Assembly: GCF_002245625.1 (NCBI RefSeq) | Contig: NZ_NOIG01000004.1 | Span: 682,001-746,000 of the forward strand | Source: Acidovorax kalamii | Lineage (GTDB): Bacteria > Pseudomonadota > Gammaproteobacteria > Burkholderiales > Burkholderiaceae_C | Direction of reading: 5' to 3' | DNA length: 64,000 nt | In this document: positions 8,518 to 17,334 of the stretch, piece after piece | How the letters are laid out: every line of letters starts with the position of its first letter | How positions within the stretch are numbered: the stretch's first letter is position 1 | Notes under the pieces: generated by a model | What the model was told of the DNA's origin: nothing | The model's input: the letters and a program-made list of their open reading frames with translations, nothing else | Databases searched by the model: none | Program-made: the position numbers and the translations under genes

Positions 8518-9783
8518 ATGGCCGAGAAAAAAGGCTCTTCCAGCGAAAAAACCCTTTACTGCTCTTTCTGCGGCAAAAGCCAGCATGAAGTGAAGAAGCT
8601 GATCGCCGGTCCGTCGGTCTTTATCTGCGACGAGTGCATTGACCTGTGCAACGAGATCATTCGCGATGAACTTCCGGCTGGTGACCTGGCCCGTGAAGGC
8701 CGCAGCGACCTGCCCACACCGGTAGAGATCAAAAACAACCTCGACAACTACGTGATTGGCCAGGAAGTGGCCAAACGCACGCTGGCGGTGGCGGTGTACA
8801 ACCACTACAAACGCCTGCGCCACAAGGACAAGGCCCACAAGGACGATGTGGAGCTGTCCAAGAGCAACATCCTCTTGATCGGCCCCACGGGCTCAGGCAA
8901 AACGCTTCTGGCTCAAACGCTCGCGCGCATGCTGGACGTGCCCTTTGTGATGGCCGATGCCACCACGCTGACCGAGGCGGGCTATGTGGGCGAGGACGTG
9001 GAGAACATCGTCCAAAAGCTGCTGCAAAGCTGCAACTACGAGGTCGAGCGTGCCCAGCGAGGCATTGTCTACATCGACGAAATCGACAAGATTTCGCGCA
9101 AGTCGGACAACCCCAGCATCACGCGTGACGTGTCGGGCGAGGGCGTGCAGCAGGCGCTGCTCAAGCTCATCGAGGGCACCATGGCCAGTGTGCCGCCCCA
9201 GGGCGGGCGCAAGCACCCGAACCAGGATTTTCTGCAGATCGACACGACCAACATCCTGTTCATCTGCGGCGGTGCGTTCGCGGGCCTGGAGAAAGTGATC
9301 GAGAACCGCACCGAAGCGTCGGGCATCGGTTTTGGTGCATCGGTCAAGAGCAAAAAGCAGCGTTCGCTGACCGAGGTGTTCACCGAGATCGAGCCCGAGG
9401 ACCTGATCAAGTTCGGCCTGATCCCCGAACTGGTGGGCCGTATGCCCGTGGTCACCGCGCTGGCCGAGTTGAGTGAAGACGCGCTCGTGCAGATCCTGAC
9501 CGAGCCCAAAAACGCGCTGGTCAAGCAGTACAGCAAGCTGTTGTCGATGGAGGGCGTAGACCTGGAGATCCGCCCTGCAGCACTCAAGGCCATTGCCCGC
9601 AAGGCTCTGGCTCGCAAGACTGGCGCGCGGGGATTGCGTTCGATCCTGGAGCAATCGCTGATCGGCACAATGTTCGACCTGCCCAACACCAGCAATGTTG
9701 AAAAGGTGGTGGTGGATGAATCCACCATCGAAGAAAACAAGCCGCCGCTGCTCGTTTACCGCGAAGCGGCCAAGAAGGCCTGA
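8518..9783 (+). CDS. clpX: ATP-dependent Clp protease unfoldase subunit
   Basis: AAA+ unfoldase of 421 residues, the normal length. The N-terminal zinc-binding domain has four Cys at residues 15, 18, 37 and 40; the Walker A is GPTGSGKT, the Walker B region reads [10 protein letters not shown], and the pore loop GYVGEDVE is intact. It partners with the upstream clpP product to degrade tagged proteins. The start ATG at 8518 has only a weak AAGG ribosome site. Confidence 0.97.
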   Translation: MAEKKGSSSEKTLYCSFCGKSQHEVKKLIAGPSVFICDECIDLCNEIIRDELPAGDLAREGRSDLPTPVEIKNNLDNYVIGQEVAKRTLAVAVYNHYKRLRHKDKAHKDDVELSKSNILLIGPTGSGKTLLAQTLARMLDVPFVMADATTLTEAGYVGEDVENIVQKLLQSCNYEVERAQRGIVYIDEIDKISRKSDNPSITRDVSGEGVQQALLKLIEGTMASVPPQGGRKHPNQDFLQIDTTNILFICGGAFAGLEKVIENRTEASGIGFGASVKSKKQRSLTEVFTEIEPEDLIKFGLIPELVGRMPVVTALAELSEDALVQILTEPKNALVKQYSKLLSMEGVDLEIRPAALKAIARKALARKTGARGLRSILEQSLIGTMFDLPNTSNVEKVVVDESTIEENKPPLLVYREAAKKA

Positions 9784-9824
9784 AATGACCGGAGCGGGCG
9801 CCCTGTTGCTGCCCCTTGCACCAT

Positions 9825-9860
9825 CAACCCTTGCGCCAGTACGGCTGCGCGCAAGGGTTG
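9825..9860 (+). other. Perfect 12-bp hairpin between clpX and lon
   Basis: Arms CAACCCTTGCGC (9825-9836) and GCGCAAGGGTTG (9849-9860) pair perfectly around a 12-base loop. AAAATCCCC follows rather than a T-run, so it is not a canonical intrinsic terminator. It may stabilise or attenuate the clpX-lon transcript. Confidence 0.5.
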
Positions 9861-9909
9861 AAAATCCCCACATGTGGAACCACTTCCACAGAGCACTTTG
9901 AGGATTTCC

Positions 9910-12348
9910 ATGTCCGGACATACCCCCCTGCCAGCCACCCCCATTGACCTGCCACTGTTGCCATTGCGCGATGTGGTGGTGTTCCCCCACATGGTGATCC
10001 CGCTCTTCGTGGGCCGTCCCAAGAGCATCAAGGCGCTTGAGATGGCCATGGAGGCCGATCGCCGCATCATGCTGGTTGCCCAGAAGGCTGCCGCCAAGGA
10101 TGAACCCTCGGTGTCGGACATGTTCGACGTCGGCTGCGTATCCACCATCCTGCAGATGCTCAAGCTGCCTGACGGTACGGTGAAGGTGTTGGTGGAGGGG
10201 CAGCAGCGCGCGCTGGTGACCTCCATTGACGACACCGAAACGCATTTCATGGCCACCGTCACGCCGGTCGAGGCCACGCCCGAGGCGAACAAGCCCAGTG
10301 AGATCGAGGCCCTGCGCCGTGCGGTGATGCAGCAGTTTGACCAATACGTCAAACTCAACAAGAAGATTCCGCCCGAGATCCTCACATCCATCTCCAGCAT
10401 CGACGATCCCGGCCGCCTGGCCGACACCATTGCCGCGCATCTGCCGCTCAAGCTGGAGAACAAACAGGTGGTGCTGGACCTGTCGGACGTGAAGGCGCGC
10501 CTCGAAAACCTGTTCGAGCAGCTCGACCGCGAGGTGGACATCCTCAATGTGGACAAGAAGATCCGGGGCCGCGTGAAGCGCCAGATGGAGAAGAACCAGC
10601 GCGACTTCTACCTGAACGAGCAGGTCAAAGCCATCCAGAAGGAACTGGGCGAGGGCGACGAAGGTGCCGACATCGAGGAGATCGAGAAGAAGATCAAGCT
10701 CGCCAAGATGCCCGCCGAAGCGCGCAAGAAGGCTGAGGCCGAACTCAAGAAGCTCAAGCTGATGTCGCCCATGTCCGCCGAAGCGACCGTGGTGCGCAAT
10801 TACATCGACGTGCTCACAGGCCTGCCCTGGAGCAAAAAGACCAAGATCAAGCATGACCTGGTGAATGCCGAGGGCGTGCTCAACGAAGACCATTACGGCC
10901 TGGACAAGGTCAAGGACCGCATCCTCGAATATCTCGCGGTACAGCAGCGCGTGGACAAGGTGAAGGCTCCTATCCTGTGCCTGGTGGGGCCGCCGGGTGT
11001 GGGCAAGACCTCGCTGGGCCAGTCGATTGCCAAGGCCACGGGTCGCAAGTACGTTCGCATGGCCCTGGGCGGCATGCGCGACGAAGCCGAGATCCGTGGA
11101 CACCGCCGCACCTACATCGGCGCGCTGCCGGGCAAGGTTCTGCAGAGCCTCTCCAAGGTGGGCACGCGCAATCCGCTGTTCCTGCTCGACGAGATCGACA
11201 AGCTGGGCACGGACTTCCGGGGCGATCCATCGAGCGCGCTGCTCGAGGTGCTGGACCCCGAGCAGAACCACACCTTCGGCGACCACTATGTCGAGGTGGA
11301 CTTCGACCTCTCCGACGTGATGTTCGTGGCCACGTCCAACTCGATGAACATCCCGCCCGCTTTGCTGGATCGGATGGAGGTGATTCGCCTGTCGGGTTAC
11401 ACCGAGGACGAAAAAACCAGCATCGCCATGAAGTACCTGCTGCCCAAGCAGCTCAAGAACAATGGCGTGAAGGACGAGGAACTGCTGATCACCGAAGCCG
11501 CCGTGCGCGACATGGTGCGGTACTACACAAGGGAGGCGGGCGTGCGTTCGCTGGAGCGCGAGCTCTCGAAGATCTGCCGCAAGGTGGTGAAGGGCTTGCA
11601 GCTCAAGAAGCTCACGCCCCAGGTGGTAGTGACAGCGGACAACCTGCCCGACTTCCTGGGTGTGCGCAAGTACACCTATGGCCGCGCCGAGTTGCAAAAC
11701 CAGGTGGGGCAGGTCGTGGGCCTGGCCTGGACCGAAGTGGGCGGCGACCTGCTGACCATTGAAGCGGCCATCATGCCCGGCAAGGGCGTGATCACGCGCA
11801 CCGGCTCGCTGGGCGATGTGATGAAGGAGTCCGTAGAGGCTGCCCGCACGGTGGTGCGCAGCCGTGCGCGCATCCTGGGTATCAAGGATGAAGCGTTCGA
11901 GAAGCGCGACATCCACATCCACGTGCCAGACGGCGCCACGCCCAAGGACGGCCCGAGCGCGGGCGCTGCGATGACCACCGCGTTTGTTTCGGCGCTGACG
12001 GGCATCCCTGTGCGCGGTGATGTGGCCATGACCGGCGAAATCACGTTGCGGGGTGAAGTCACTGCGATTGGTGGGCTTAAGGAAAAGCTGTTGGCAGCTT
12101 TGCGCGGCGGCATCAAGACAGTGTTGATCCCTGAAGAAAACGTGAAGGATCTGCAGGAGATACCCGACAACGTGAAGAGCGGGCTGGAAATCGTGCCCGT
12201 GCGCTGGATCGACAAGGTGCTGGAAGTGGCGCTGGAGAGCAAACCCGTGCCCTTGACGGACGAAGAGGTGGCGGTGGCGGTGGTGGCGCCGGCTCCGGCC
12301 GAAAAAGCAGCCGCCTCGTCAGCGGTGGCCGATGGTTTGAAACATTGA
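9910..12348 (+). CDS. lon: ATP-dependent protease Lon
   Basis: A 812-residue Lon with, in order, the N-terminal substrate-binding LON domain (LPLLPLRDVVVFPHMVIPLF), a helical linker, an AAA+ module with Walker A GPPGVGKTS and Walker B FLLDEIDK, and the C-terminal peptidase domain with catalytic Ser in KDGPSAGAAM and Lys in GLKEKLLAA. The ATG at 9910 is preceded by GAGG and starts the recognised LON domain; an upstream ATG at 9874 is less likely. It ends with an Ala-rich tail. It degrades misfolded and short-lived regulatory proteins and completes the quality-control cluster. Confidence 0.97.
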   Translation: MSGHTPLPATPIDLPLLPLRDVVVFPHMVIPLFVGRPKSIKALEMAMEADRRIMLVAQKAAAKDEPSVSDMFDVGCVSTILQMLKLPDGTVKVLVEGQQRALVTSIDDTETHFMATVTPVEATPEANKPSEIEALRRAVMQQFDQYVKLNKKIPPEILTSISSIDDPGRLADTIAAHLPLKLENKQVVLDLSDVKARLENLFEQLDREVDILNVDKKIRGRVKRQMEKNQRDFYLNEQVKAIQKELGEGDEGADIEEIEKKIKLAKMPAEARKKAEAELKKLKLMSPMSAEATVVRNYIDVLTGLPWSKKTKIKHDLVNAEGVLNEDHYGLDKVKDRILEYLAVQQRVDKVKAPILCLVGPPGVGKTSLGQSIAKATGRKYVRMALGGMRDEAEIRGHRRTYIGALPGKVLQSLSKVGTRNPLFLLDEIDKLGTDFRGDPSSALLEVLDPEQNHTFGDHYVEVDFDLSDVMFVATSNSMNIPPALLDRMEVIRLSGYTEDEKTSIAMKYLLPKQLKNNGVKDEELLITEAAVRDMVRYYTREAGVRSLERELSKICRKVVKGLQLKKLTPQVVVTADNLPDFLGVRKYTYGRAELQNQVGQVVGLAWTEVGGDLLTIEAAIMPGKGVITRTGSLGDVMKESVEAARTVVRSRARILGIKDEAFEKRDIHIHVPDGATPKDGPSAGAAMTTAFVSALTGIPVRGDVAMTGEITLRGEVTAIGGLKEKLLAALRGGIKTVLIPEENVKDLQEIPDNVKSGLEIVPVRWIDKVLEVALESKPVPLTDEEVAVAVVAPAPAEKAAASSAVADGLKH

Positions 12349-12359
12349 CGCAAAATTTT

Positions 12360-12387
12360 TTGAAGAGCTCCAAAAATGCGCTACAAT
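12360..12387 (+). promoter_or_regulatory. Promoter for the tRNA-Gly/tRNA-Cys unit
   Basis: TTGAAG at 12360-12365 and TACAAT at 12382-12387 are separated by 16 bases, about 45 bases upstream of the first tRNA-Gly. A second TACAAT at 12411-12416 could act as an alternative -10. Confidence 0.55.
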
Positions 12388-12433
12388 TCATTCCATCGCA
12401 GCAAACGTTGTACAATGTAAGGCTTCGGTAAAT

Positions 12434-12509
12434 GCGGGAATAGCTCAGTTGGTAGAGCGCAACCTTGCCAAGGTTGAGGTCGAGAGTTCGAGACTCTTTT
12501 CCCGCTCCA
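12434..12509 (+). tRNA. tRNA-Gly(GCC), first copy
   Basis: A 76-base tRNA with acceptor arms GCGGGAA and TTCCCGC, encoded CCA, D-loop AGCTCAGTTGGTAGAGC and anticodon loop TTGCCAA (anticodon GCC). It is identical to the copy at 12821-12896. Confidence 0.95.
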
Positions 12510-12516
12510 ATTTCCA

Positions 12517-12547
12517 GAAAAAGGGAAGCAAATGCTTCCCTTTTTTG
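12517..12547 (+). terminator. Terminator after the first tRNA-Gly
   Basis: Arms GGGAAGCA and TGCTTCCC are preceded by an A-run and followed by TTTTTT. A related hairpin follows the second tRNA-Gly. Confidence 0.75.
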
Positions 12548-12567
12548 TCAGAGGAATGTGAATTCCT

Positions 12568-12641
12568 GGCGCGGTAGCAAAGCGGTTATGCCCCGGATTG
12601 CAAATCCGGTTAGTCCGGTTCGACTCCGGACCGCGCCTCCA
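12568..12641 (+). tRNA. tRNA-Cys(GCA)
   Basis: Acceptor arms GGCGCGG and CCGCGCC pair, discriminator T and encoded CCA follow, and the anticodon loop TTGCAAA gives GCA. T-arm GGTTCGACTCC is canonical. Length 74 bases. Confidence 0.95.
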
Positions 12642-12764
12642 GATACGGTCTGCACCGTCGATGGCTCAGGATCTTTGGAGATCCTGGTTGTGATGAAGAC
12701 GGGCAAGGCTGGGTGGTGATTGGAAAATTTTTGGCCAGCAATCGAATGAGGCCAAAAATAGCGA

Positions 12765-12770
12765 TATAAT
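12765..12770 (+). promoter_or_regulatory. -10 box for the second tRNA-Gly
   Basis: A perfect TATAAT lies 50 bases upstream of the tRNA, with only a weak -35 (TCGAAT at 12742-12747, 17-base spacing). Confidence 0.5.
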
Positions 12771-12820
12771 TTGAGGCTTGCTGATAAGCACTAACGGAAA
12801 CGTTAAGGCGGCAAGCAAAT

Positions 12821-12896
12821 GCGGGAATAGCTCAGTTGGTAGAGCGCAACCTTGCCAAGGTTGAGGTCGAGAGTTCGAGACTCTTTTCCCGCTCCA
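12821..12896 (+). tRNA. tRNA-Gly(GCC), second copy
   Basis: Identical in all 76 bases to the tRNA-Gly at 12434-12509, giving two GCC glycine tRNA genes about 390 bases apart with tRNA-Cys between them. Confidence 0.95.
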
Positions 12897-12900
12897 ATTT

Positions 12901-12930
12901 TGAAAAGGGAAGCCTAGGCTTCCCTTTTTT
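12901..12930 (+). terminator. Terminator after the second tRNA-Gly
   Basis: Arms AAGGGAAGCC and GGCTTCCCTT with a minimal loop, followed by a T-run. It is homologous in layout to the terminator after the first tRNA-Gly. Confidence 0.8.
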
Positions 12931-13050
12931 CTTGGTCCGCCGGGTTGCGTCGTTTTCCAGCGCAAGCCTGTGGACCGAGATGCGACAGGGCATTGCGCGC
13001 ATGTGCTGCCCGGGTTACGCTGCAATGCAGGTGTGCGCTCAGCGGCCGGC

Positions 13051-13143
13051 GCCCCGATGGTGAAATTGGTAGACACTGCGGACTTAAAATCCGCCGCTTT
13101 CCTGAAAAGGGGCGTGCCGGTTCGACCCCGGCTCGGGGCACCA
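13051..13143 (+). tRNA. tRNA-Leu(TAA)
   Basis: Acceptor arms GCCCCGA and TCGGGGC, encoded ACCA end, D-arm AAATTGGTAGACAC, anticodon stem GCGGA/TCCGC with loop CTTAAAA (anticodon TAA) and a long variable arm. T-loop GGTTCGACCCC. The 181-nt palindrome starts 4 bases after its end. Confidence 0.95.
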
Positions 13144-13146
13144 CGA

Positions 13147-13327
13147 AGAGCCTGTTCAATGTCTTTTTGGAGATCGCATTGGAGTGCAATCGGGATGAGT
13201 GGATGCTCCGGCTGCGCAGTATGGGCTCATGCCCATGCAAGCAACCGGGGCGTCCAATCGCCCGATTTCACTCCAACCCTGTGGGCAAGGGACTTGTGCG
13301 ACTCCAAAAAGACATTGAACAGGCTCT
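13147..13327. repeat. 181-nt near-perfect palindrome (MITE-like or structured RNA element)
   Basis: The ends are inverted copies: AGAGCCTGTTCAATGTCTTT at 13147 recurs as its reverse complement ending at 13327, and the outer 26 positions pair perfectly. Further in, TTGGAGTGCAATCGGG (13179-13194) pairs with 13261-13276 with one mismatch, and the centre GGGCTCATGCCC is itself a hairpin. The only asymmetry is about 20 bases at 13278-13296. No clear target-site duplication is seen. It ends 11 bases before the start of the next gene and so forms its leader. Confidence 0.75.
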
Positions 13328-13338
13328 AGGATTCAATC

Positions 13339-13974
13339 ATGTCAAGTTACAACGCTCCCTTTGAAATCCACGTCCACGGACAGGTCCCCTTGCGCGCTGA
13401 TGTGAGTTTTGACCAGCTCCAGGAAGCGCTCAAGCCTTTGTGGAAGTACGCTGGAGCCCGTTCGCTGGCCGATGGCGCTGCCAGTGCCTACGAGGAAGAG
13501 CCAGGCATCAAGTTCGATGCGCAAGAGCACTTGCTGCAAATGTGCTGGACCGTGCGGGGCGATGAAGACTTTCGCCAGTCGCTCGACGAGATGTGCATGA
13601 GCCTCAACGAACTGGCCGAGCAGGGGGCCGCGATCGAGGTCACGTTCTACGACGCCGACTTTGACGAGGAAGAGGAAGAGCAGGGCGCCGAGTCGCGCGA
13701 CGACTTTGTGATGCTCTTCGTGGGGCCCACCCCGGCCGCCATCATGCAGGTGCAGCGTGATTTGCTGGTGCAGGACGTGGTGAACATGATGGAGCGCCAT
13801 TTTGATGGCGCCGAGCTGGGGGGCGTGGTCGCGGAAATCGACAAGCTTTTCAGCCAACGGTTTGATGCGCTGGTGAACTCGCTGGAAATCGGCAAGCCCC
13901 CGCGCGGCCCGGGGGGGCCAGGCAGCAGTGGCCATGGTGGCGGCGGTGGTCGCCGTCCCCGCCACCTGCACTGA
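13339..13974 (+). CDS. Hypothetical protein (DUF6806-like)
   Basis: A 211-residue soluble protein that I recall as a conserved Burkholderiales protein of unknown function. It has an acidic stretch around residues 113-120 (DFDEEEEEQG) and a Gly/Pro-rich C-terminal tail from about residue 185 ending in HLH. No signal peptide, membrane segment or catalytic motif is evident. The start codon lies 11 bases after the long palindrome, so the leader of its mRNA may be strongly structured. The following metallopeptidase starts 128 bases later on the same strand. No function is assigned. Confidence 0.7.
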   Translation: MSSYNAPFEIHVHGQVPLRADVSFDQLQEALKPLWKYAGARSLADGAASAYEEEPGIKFDAQEHLLQMCWTVRGDEDFRQSLDEMCMSLNELAEQGAAIEVTFYDADFDEEEEEQGAESRDDFVMLFVGPTPAAIMQVQRDLLVQDVVNMMERHFDGAELGGVVAEIDKLFSQRFDALVNSLEIGKPPRGPGGPGSSGHGGGGGRRPRHLH

Positions 13975-14102
13975 CATCCTCGCTGCAAGCAAGGCTTTCA
14001 ACGCCGCAGGTTGGCCGCACTGGCTTGCTGTGGCTCGGGCATCTGCGCGGCTGACCGCCGTCTTGCCACCGCGTTGCAGCCTTGCAGCCACGCTGCTCCC
14101 CC

Positions 14103-14627
14103 ATGACCTCCGACCTCCCTTATCTGCGTTCTTACCCTGCGGCCTTGCAGGCGCAGGCGCGCGACCTGCTGGTGCAGGGAAAGCTCGGTGCGGTGCTGCA
14201 ACGCAAGTACCCCGCTGCCCATGCCGTGCGCAGCGACAAGGCGCTGTACGACTACACGCAGGAGCTGAAGGCGCGCTACCTGCGCAACGCGGGCACAGTC
14301 AACAAGGTGCTGTTCGACAACAAGATCCACGTGGTGCGCCACGCGCTGGGTTTGCACACGGCGGTGTCGCGTGTGCAGGGCAATCGCTTGACGGCCAAAC
14401 ACGAGATCCGCATTGCCGCGATGTTCAAGCAGGCGCCGGACGAGTTTCTGCGCATGATCGTGGTCCACGAACTGGCCCACCTGCGTGAGAAGGACCATGG
14501 CAAAGCCTTCTACCAGCTGTGCACCCACATGGAGCCGCAGTACCACCAGTACGAGTTCGACCTGCGGCTGTACCTCACGCATGTGGAACACGCGGGCACC
14601 CGGTTGTGGGGTGTGGAGCAGCCCTGA
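14103..14627 (+). CDS. YgjP-like zinc metallopeptidase domain protein
   Basis: A 174-residue protein with the zinc motif HELAHLREKDHGKAFY: two His and the catalytic Glu of HExxH, then a third His ligand in DHG, as in the YgjP/WLM-like peptidase families (M48 group). No signal peptide is present, so it is probably cytoplasmic. The ATG at 14103 is preferred over an in-frame TTG at 14082. It is followed by an intergenic copy of the dispersed repeat belonging to the opposite-strand murI gene. The substrate is unknown; YgjP-type genes are sometimes linked to restriction systems, but none is here. Confidence 0.8.
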   Translation: MTSDLPYLRSYPAALQAQARDLLVQGKLGAVLQRKYPAAHAVRSDKALYDYTQELKARYLRNAGTVNKVLFDNKIHVVRHALGLHTAVSRVQGNRLTAKHEIRIAAMFKQAPDEFLRMIVVHELAHLREKDHGKAFYQLCTHMEPQYHQYEFDLRLYLTHVEHAGTRLWGVEQP

Positions 14628-14645
14628 GAGCTGTGACATAAGCCG

Positions 14646-14713
14646 GAATTGCTATTCTTTCGATAGCTATTCAGGCTTGGTGGACGCGCACAGAGGCCGA
14701 TTTTTGCTTTGAA
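14646..14713 (-). repeat. Dispersed 3'-end element, copy 3 (abuts murI stop codon)
   Basis: In murI sense it begins directly after the stop codon with CAAAGCAAAAATCGGCCTCT, then GTGCGCGTCCACCAAGCC, and ends in the hairpin GCTATCGAAAGAATAGC. This is one of the best-preserved copies. Confidence 0.8.
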
Positions 14714-15607
14714 TCAGGGCACTTGCACAGACTGGCAGCAACTCGCGGGCAGGTCCAACCAGCGCTGCGCCGCGGCCTCCAGCATGGCGACGGGGCCTGT
14801 GGTCAGCAGTTGCACCGGGGGCGTGGCCTCAGACTGCGGTACGGGGGGCTGGCCCGGCCGAGTTTCTGCGGGCACATGCAGCAGGCCAGCAGCTTCCAGC
14901 AGGCGCCGCGTCTGGCGGGCCACGGGCTCGCCGGTCTCGATGAACTGGACGTCAGGCCCCACCAGCGCGCGCAGTTCATGGGCCACAAAGATGTAGTGTG
15001 TGCAGCCCAGCACCAGGGTGTCCATCTGCCCAGCGGCGGTGCCAAAACTGCCCATGGCCTGGACATAACGCGCGCACAGCGCGCCAGTCTCGGTGGCTTC
15101 GACGGGGCTGTCCGGGGCGGCTATTGGAAGCGCCACGCTGCGCTCGATGGCATGGGCCAGGCCATCGCAGGGCTGCACAACAAACTGCGCCTGGCCTGCC
15201 AGTGAAGCCATGAGCTTGCCGAACTTCGCACTGGTCAGCGTGCCCCGCGTGCCGATCACGCCCACGTGCCCGGTCTTGGTGACGGCCAGCGCGGGCTTGA
15301 TGGCAGGTTCCAGGCCCACCAGGGGCAACGTGGGGTGGCTGCTGCGCACTTCGTGGATGGCGGCTGCCGTGGCGGTGTTGCAGGCCACGACCAGGGCCTT
15401 GATGCCATGCTGCTCGCACAGGTACTGTGTGATGGCATGGGTGCGCGCCGCCACATAGGCGTCGCCCCGTTCGCCGTAAGGCGCGTGGGCGCTGTCGGCC
15501 AGGTACACAAAACGTTCGTGCGGCATGGCGGCCAGCAGCGCGCGCAGCACGCTCAGCCCGCCGACGCCACTGTCAAAAACACCGATGGGAGAAGAGGCCT
15601 GCGGCAT
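14714..15607 (-). CDS. murI: Glutamate racemase
   Basis: Interconverts L- and D-glutamate to supply D-Glu for peptidoglycan. The 297-residue product begins with PIGVFDSGVGG, and the two catalytic cysteines are in VVACNTATA and VLGCTHY, with the acid/base neighbour motifs in place. The ATG at 15607 is chosen because the family motif begins 7 residues later; the frame stays open upstream to 15754 but that leader is not family-like. It is separated from the upstream minus-strand fumarase by a terminator, so it is probably monocistronic. Confidence 0.95.
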   Translation of the reverse strand: MPQASSPIGVFDSGVGGLSVLRALLAAMPHERFVYLADSAHAPYGERGDAYVAARTHAITQYLCEQHGIKALVVACNTATAAAIHEVRSSHPTLPLVGLEPAIKPALAVTKTGHVGVIGTRGTLTSAKFGKLMASLAGQAQFVVQPCDGLAHAIERSVALPIAAPDSPVEATETGALCARYVQAMGSFGTAAGQMDTLVLGCTHYIFVAHELRALVGPDVQFIETGEPVARQTRRLLEAAGLLHVPAETRPGQPPVPQSEATPPVQLLTTGPVAMLEAAAQRWLDLPASCCQSVQVP

Positions 15608-15690
15608 CGAGGAACCAAGCTCTGGCTGTTGGACGAAAGCGTGGATTGTAGGAAAGACGCCGCTCCCGTGCTGGAAGGTGCAAGCGCGCA

Positions 15691-15716
15691 AGAAAAAACC
15701 GCCCGAGGGCGGTTTA
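15691..15716 (-). terminator. Terminator of the class I fumarase gene
   Basis: On the minus strand, arms AAACCGCCC and GGGCGGTTT are followed by TTTCTT, 62 bases after the fumarase stop. Confidence 0.85.
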
Positions 15717-15777
15717 GAGAGCCGTTGCCCTGGTGCCGGAACGGAGCCTGGCACGGGGCTCGGTGCAGGGCCGGGGC

Positions 15778-17334
15778 TCAGGCCGTGGCGACTTCAATGC
15801 CCTTGAACTCGCCCGAGGCGATGCGCTTTTGCCACTCGGCCGGGCCGGTGATGTGGGCGCTGGTGCCGCCGGCGTCCACGGCCACGGTCACGGGCATGTC
15901 CACCACGTCGAACTCGTAAATGGCTTCCATGCCCAGGTCTTCAAAGCCCACGACCTTGGCGGTCTTGATGGCCTTGGAGACCAGGTAGGCGGCGCCGCCC
16001 ACGGCCATCAGGTAGGCGCTCTGGTGCTTCTTGATGGCCTCGATGGCGACCGGGCCGCGCTCGGCCTTGCCCACCATGGCGATCAGGCCGGTCTGGGCCA
16101 GCATCATCTCGGTGAAGCCGTCCATGCGCGTGGCGGTGGTGGGGCCTGCGGGGCCCACGGCCTCGCCCTTGACGGGGTCCACGGGGCCCACGTAGTAAAT
16201 GATGCGGTTGGTGAAGTCCACGGGCAGCTTCTCGCCCTTGGCCAGCATGTCCTGGATGCGCTTGTGTGCGGCATCGCGGCCGGTGAGCATCTTGCCGTTG
16301 AGCAGCAGCGTGTCGCCCGGCTTCCAGCTGGCCACTTCTTCCTTGGTCAGCGTGTCGAGGTTGACCTTCTTGCTCTTGTTGTAGTCGGGCGCCCAGTCCA
16401 CGTTGGGCCACAGGTCGAGGCTCGGGGGCGTGAGGTACACGGGGCCCGAGCCGTCCATCACGAAGTGCGCGTGGCGCGTGGCGGCGCAGTTGGGGATCAT
16501 TGCGATGGGCTTGCTGGCCGCGTGCGTGGGGTACATCTTGATCTTGACGTCCAGCACTGTGGTCAGGCCGCCCAGGCCTTGGGCGCCGATGCCCAGGGCG
16601 TTGACCTTTTCAAACAGCTCCAGGCGCAGCTTTTCGACATTGTCGAGTTCGGCCCCGCTGGCTTGCTTGGCCTGCAGTTCGTACATGTCCAGGTCGTCCA
16701 TCAGGCTTTCCTTGGCCATCAGCACCGCCTTTTCGGCCGTGCCGCCGATGCCAATGCCCAGCATGCCGGGCGGGCACCAGCCAGCGCCCATGGTGGGCAC
16801 GGTCTTGAGCACCCAGTCCACGACGTTGTCGCCGGGGTTGAGCATGTACATCTTGGACTTGTTCTCCGAGCCGCCGCCCTTGGCCGCCACGGTGATGTCC
16901 ACGGTGTTGCCGGGCACGATCTCGGTGAAGATCACGGCGGGGGTGTTGTCCTTGGTGTTCTTGCGGGCGAACTGCGGGTCGGCCACGACCGAGGCGCGCA
17001 GCGTGTTGTCGGGGTGGTTGTAGCCACGGCGCACGCCTTCGTTGATGGCGTCGTCCAGGCTGCCGCTGAAACCTTCCCAGCGCACGTCCATGCCCACTTT
17101 CAGGAAGACGTTGACGATGCCGGTGTCCTGGCAGATGGGGCGCTGGCCGGTGGCGCTCATCTTGCTGTTGGTGAGGATCTGGGCGATCGCATCCTTGGCC
17201 GCCGGGCTCTTCTCGCGCTCGTAGGCGCGTGCCAGATGGGCGATGTAGTCGGTGGGGTGGTAGTAGCTGATGTACTGCAGCGCGCCGGCAATGGATTCGA
17301 TCAGGTCTTCTTGGCGAATGGTCGTCGTGGTCAT
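15778..17334 (-). CDS. Class I fumarate hydratase ([4Fe-4S])
   Basis: Hydrates fumarate to L-malate in the TCA cycle using an oxygen-sensitive [4Fe-4S] cluster. The 518-residue chain has both the alpha and beta regions of class I enzymes fused. Candidate cluster cysteines lie in ICQDTGIVN, GAGWCPPGM and IPNCAATRHAHF, and the C-terminal region has GPTTATRMDGF. It is divergent from the class II fumarase 170 bases away, so the genome carries an iron-dependent and an iron-free version side by side. Dimeric class I fumarases of this type resemble E. coli FumA/FumB; which symbol applies cannot be decided. Confidence 0.94.
   Translation of the reverse strand: MTTTTIRQEDLIESIAGALQYISYYHPTDYIAHLARAYEREKSPAAKDAIAQILTNSKMSATGQRPICQDTGIVNVFLKVGMDVRWEGFSGSLDDAINEGVRRGYNHPDNTLRASVVADPQFARKNTKDNTPAVIFTEIVPGNTVDITVAAKGGGSENKSKMYMLNPGDNVVDWVLKTVPTMGAGWCPPGMLGIGIGGTAEKAVLMAKESLMDDLDMYELQAKQASGAELDNVEKLRLELFEKVNALGIGAQGLGGLTTVLDVKIKMYPTHAASKPIAMIPNCAATRHAHFVMDGSGPVYLTPPSLDLWPNVDWAPDYNKSKKVNLDTLTKEEVASWKPGDTLLLNGKMLTGRDAAHKRIQDMLAKGEKLPVDFTNRIIYYVGPVDPVKGEAVGPAGPTTATRMDGFTEMMLAQTGLIAMVGKAERGPVAIEAIKKHQSAYLMAVGGAAYLVSKAIKTAKVVGFEDLGMEAIYEFDVVDMPVTVAVDAGGTSAHITGPAEWQKRIASGEFKGIEVATA

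Noticed and set aside
8893-11922. A 1009-codon open frame antisense to clpX and lon
   Set aside because: It is a by-product of high GC and codon bias on the opposite strand; the composition is His/Leu/Arg-rich without any domain, and both sense genes are unmistakable. The same applies to long antisense frames at 3571-5679 and 21236-23662.
12434-12896. Tandem duplication of a larger block including both tRNA-Gly genes
   Set aside because: The tRNAs are identical and their terminators alike, but sequences further up- and downstream do not match, so a recent block duplication is not supported.
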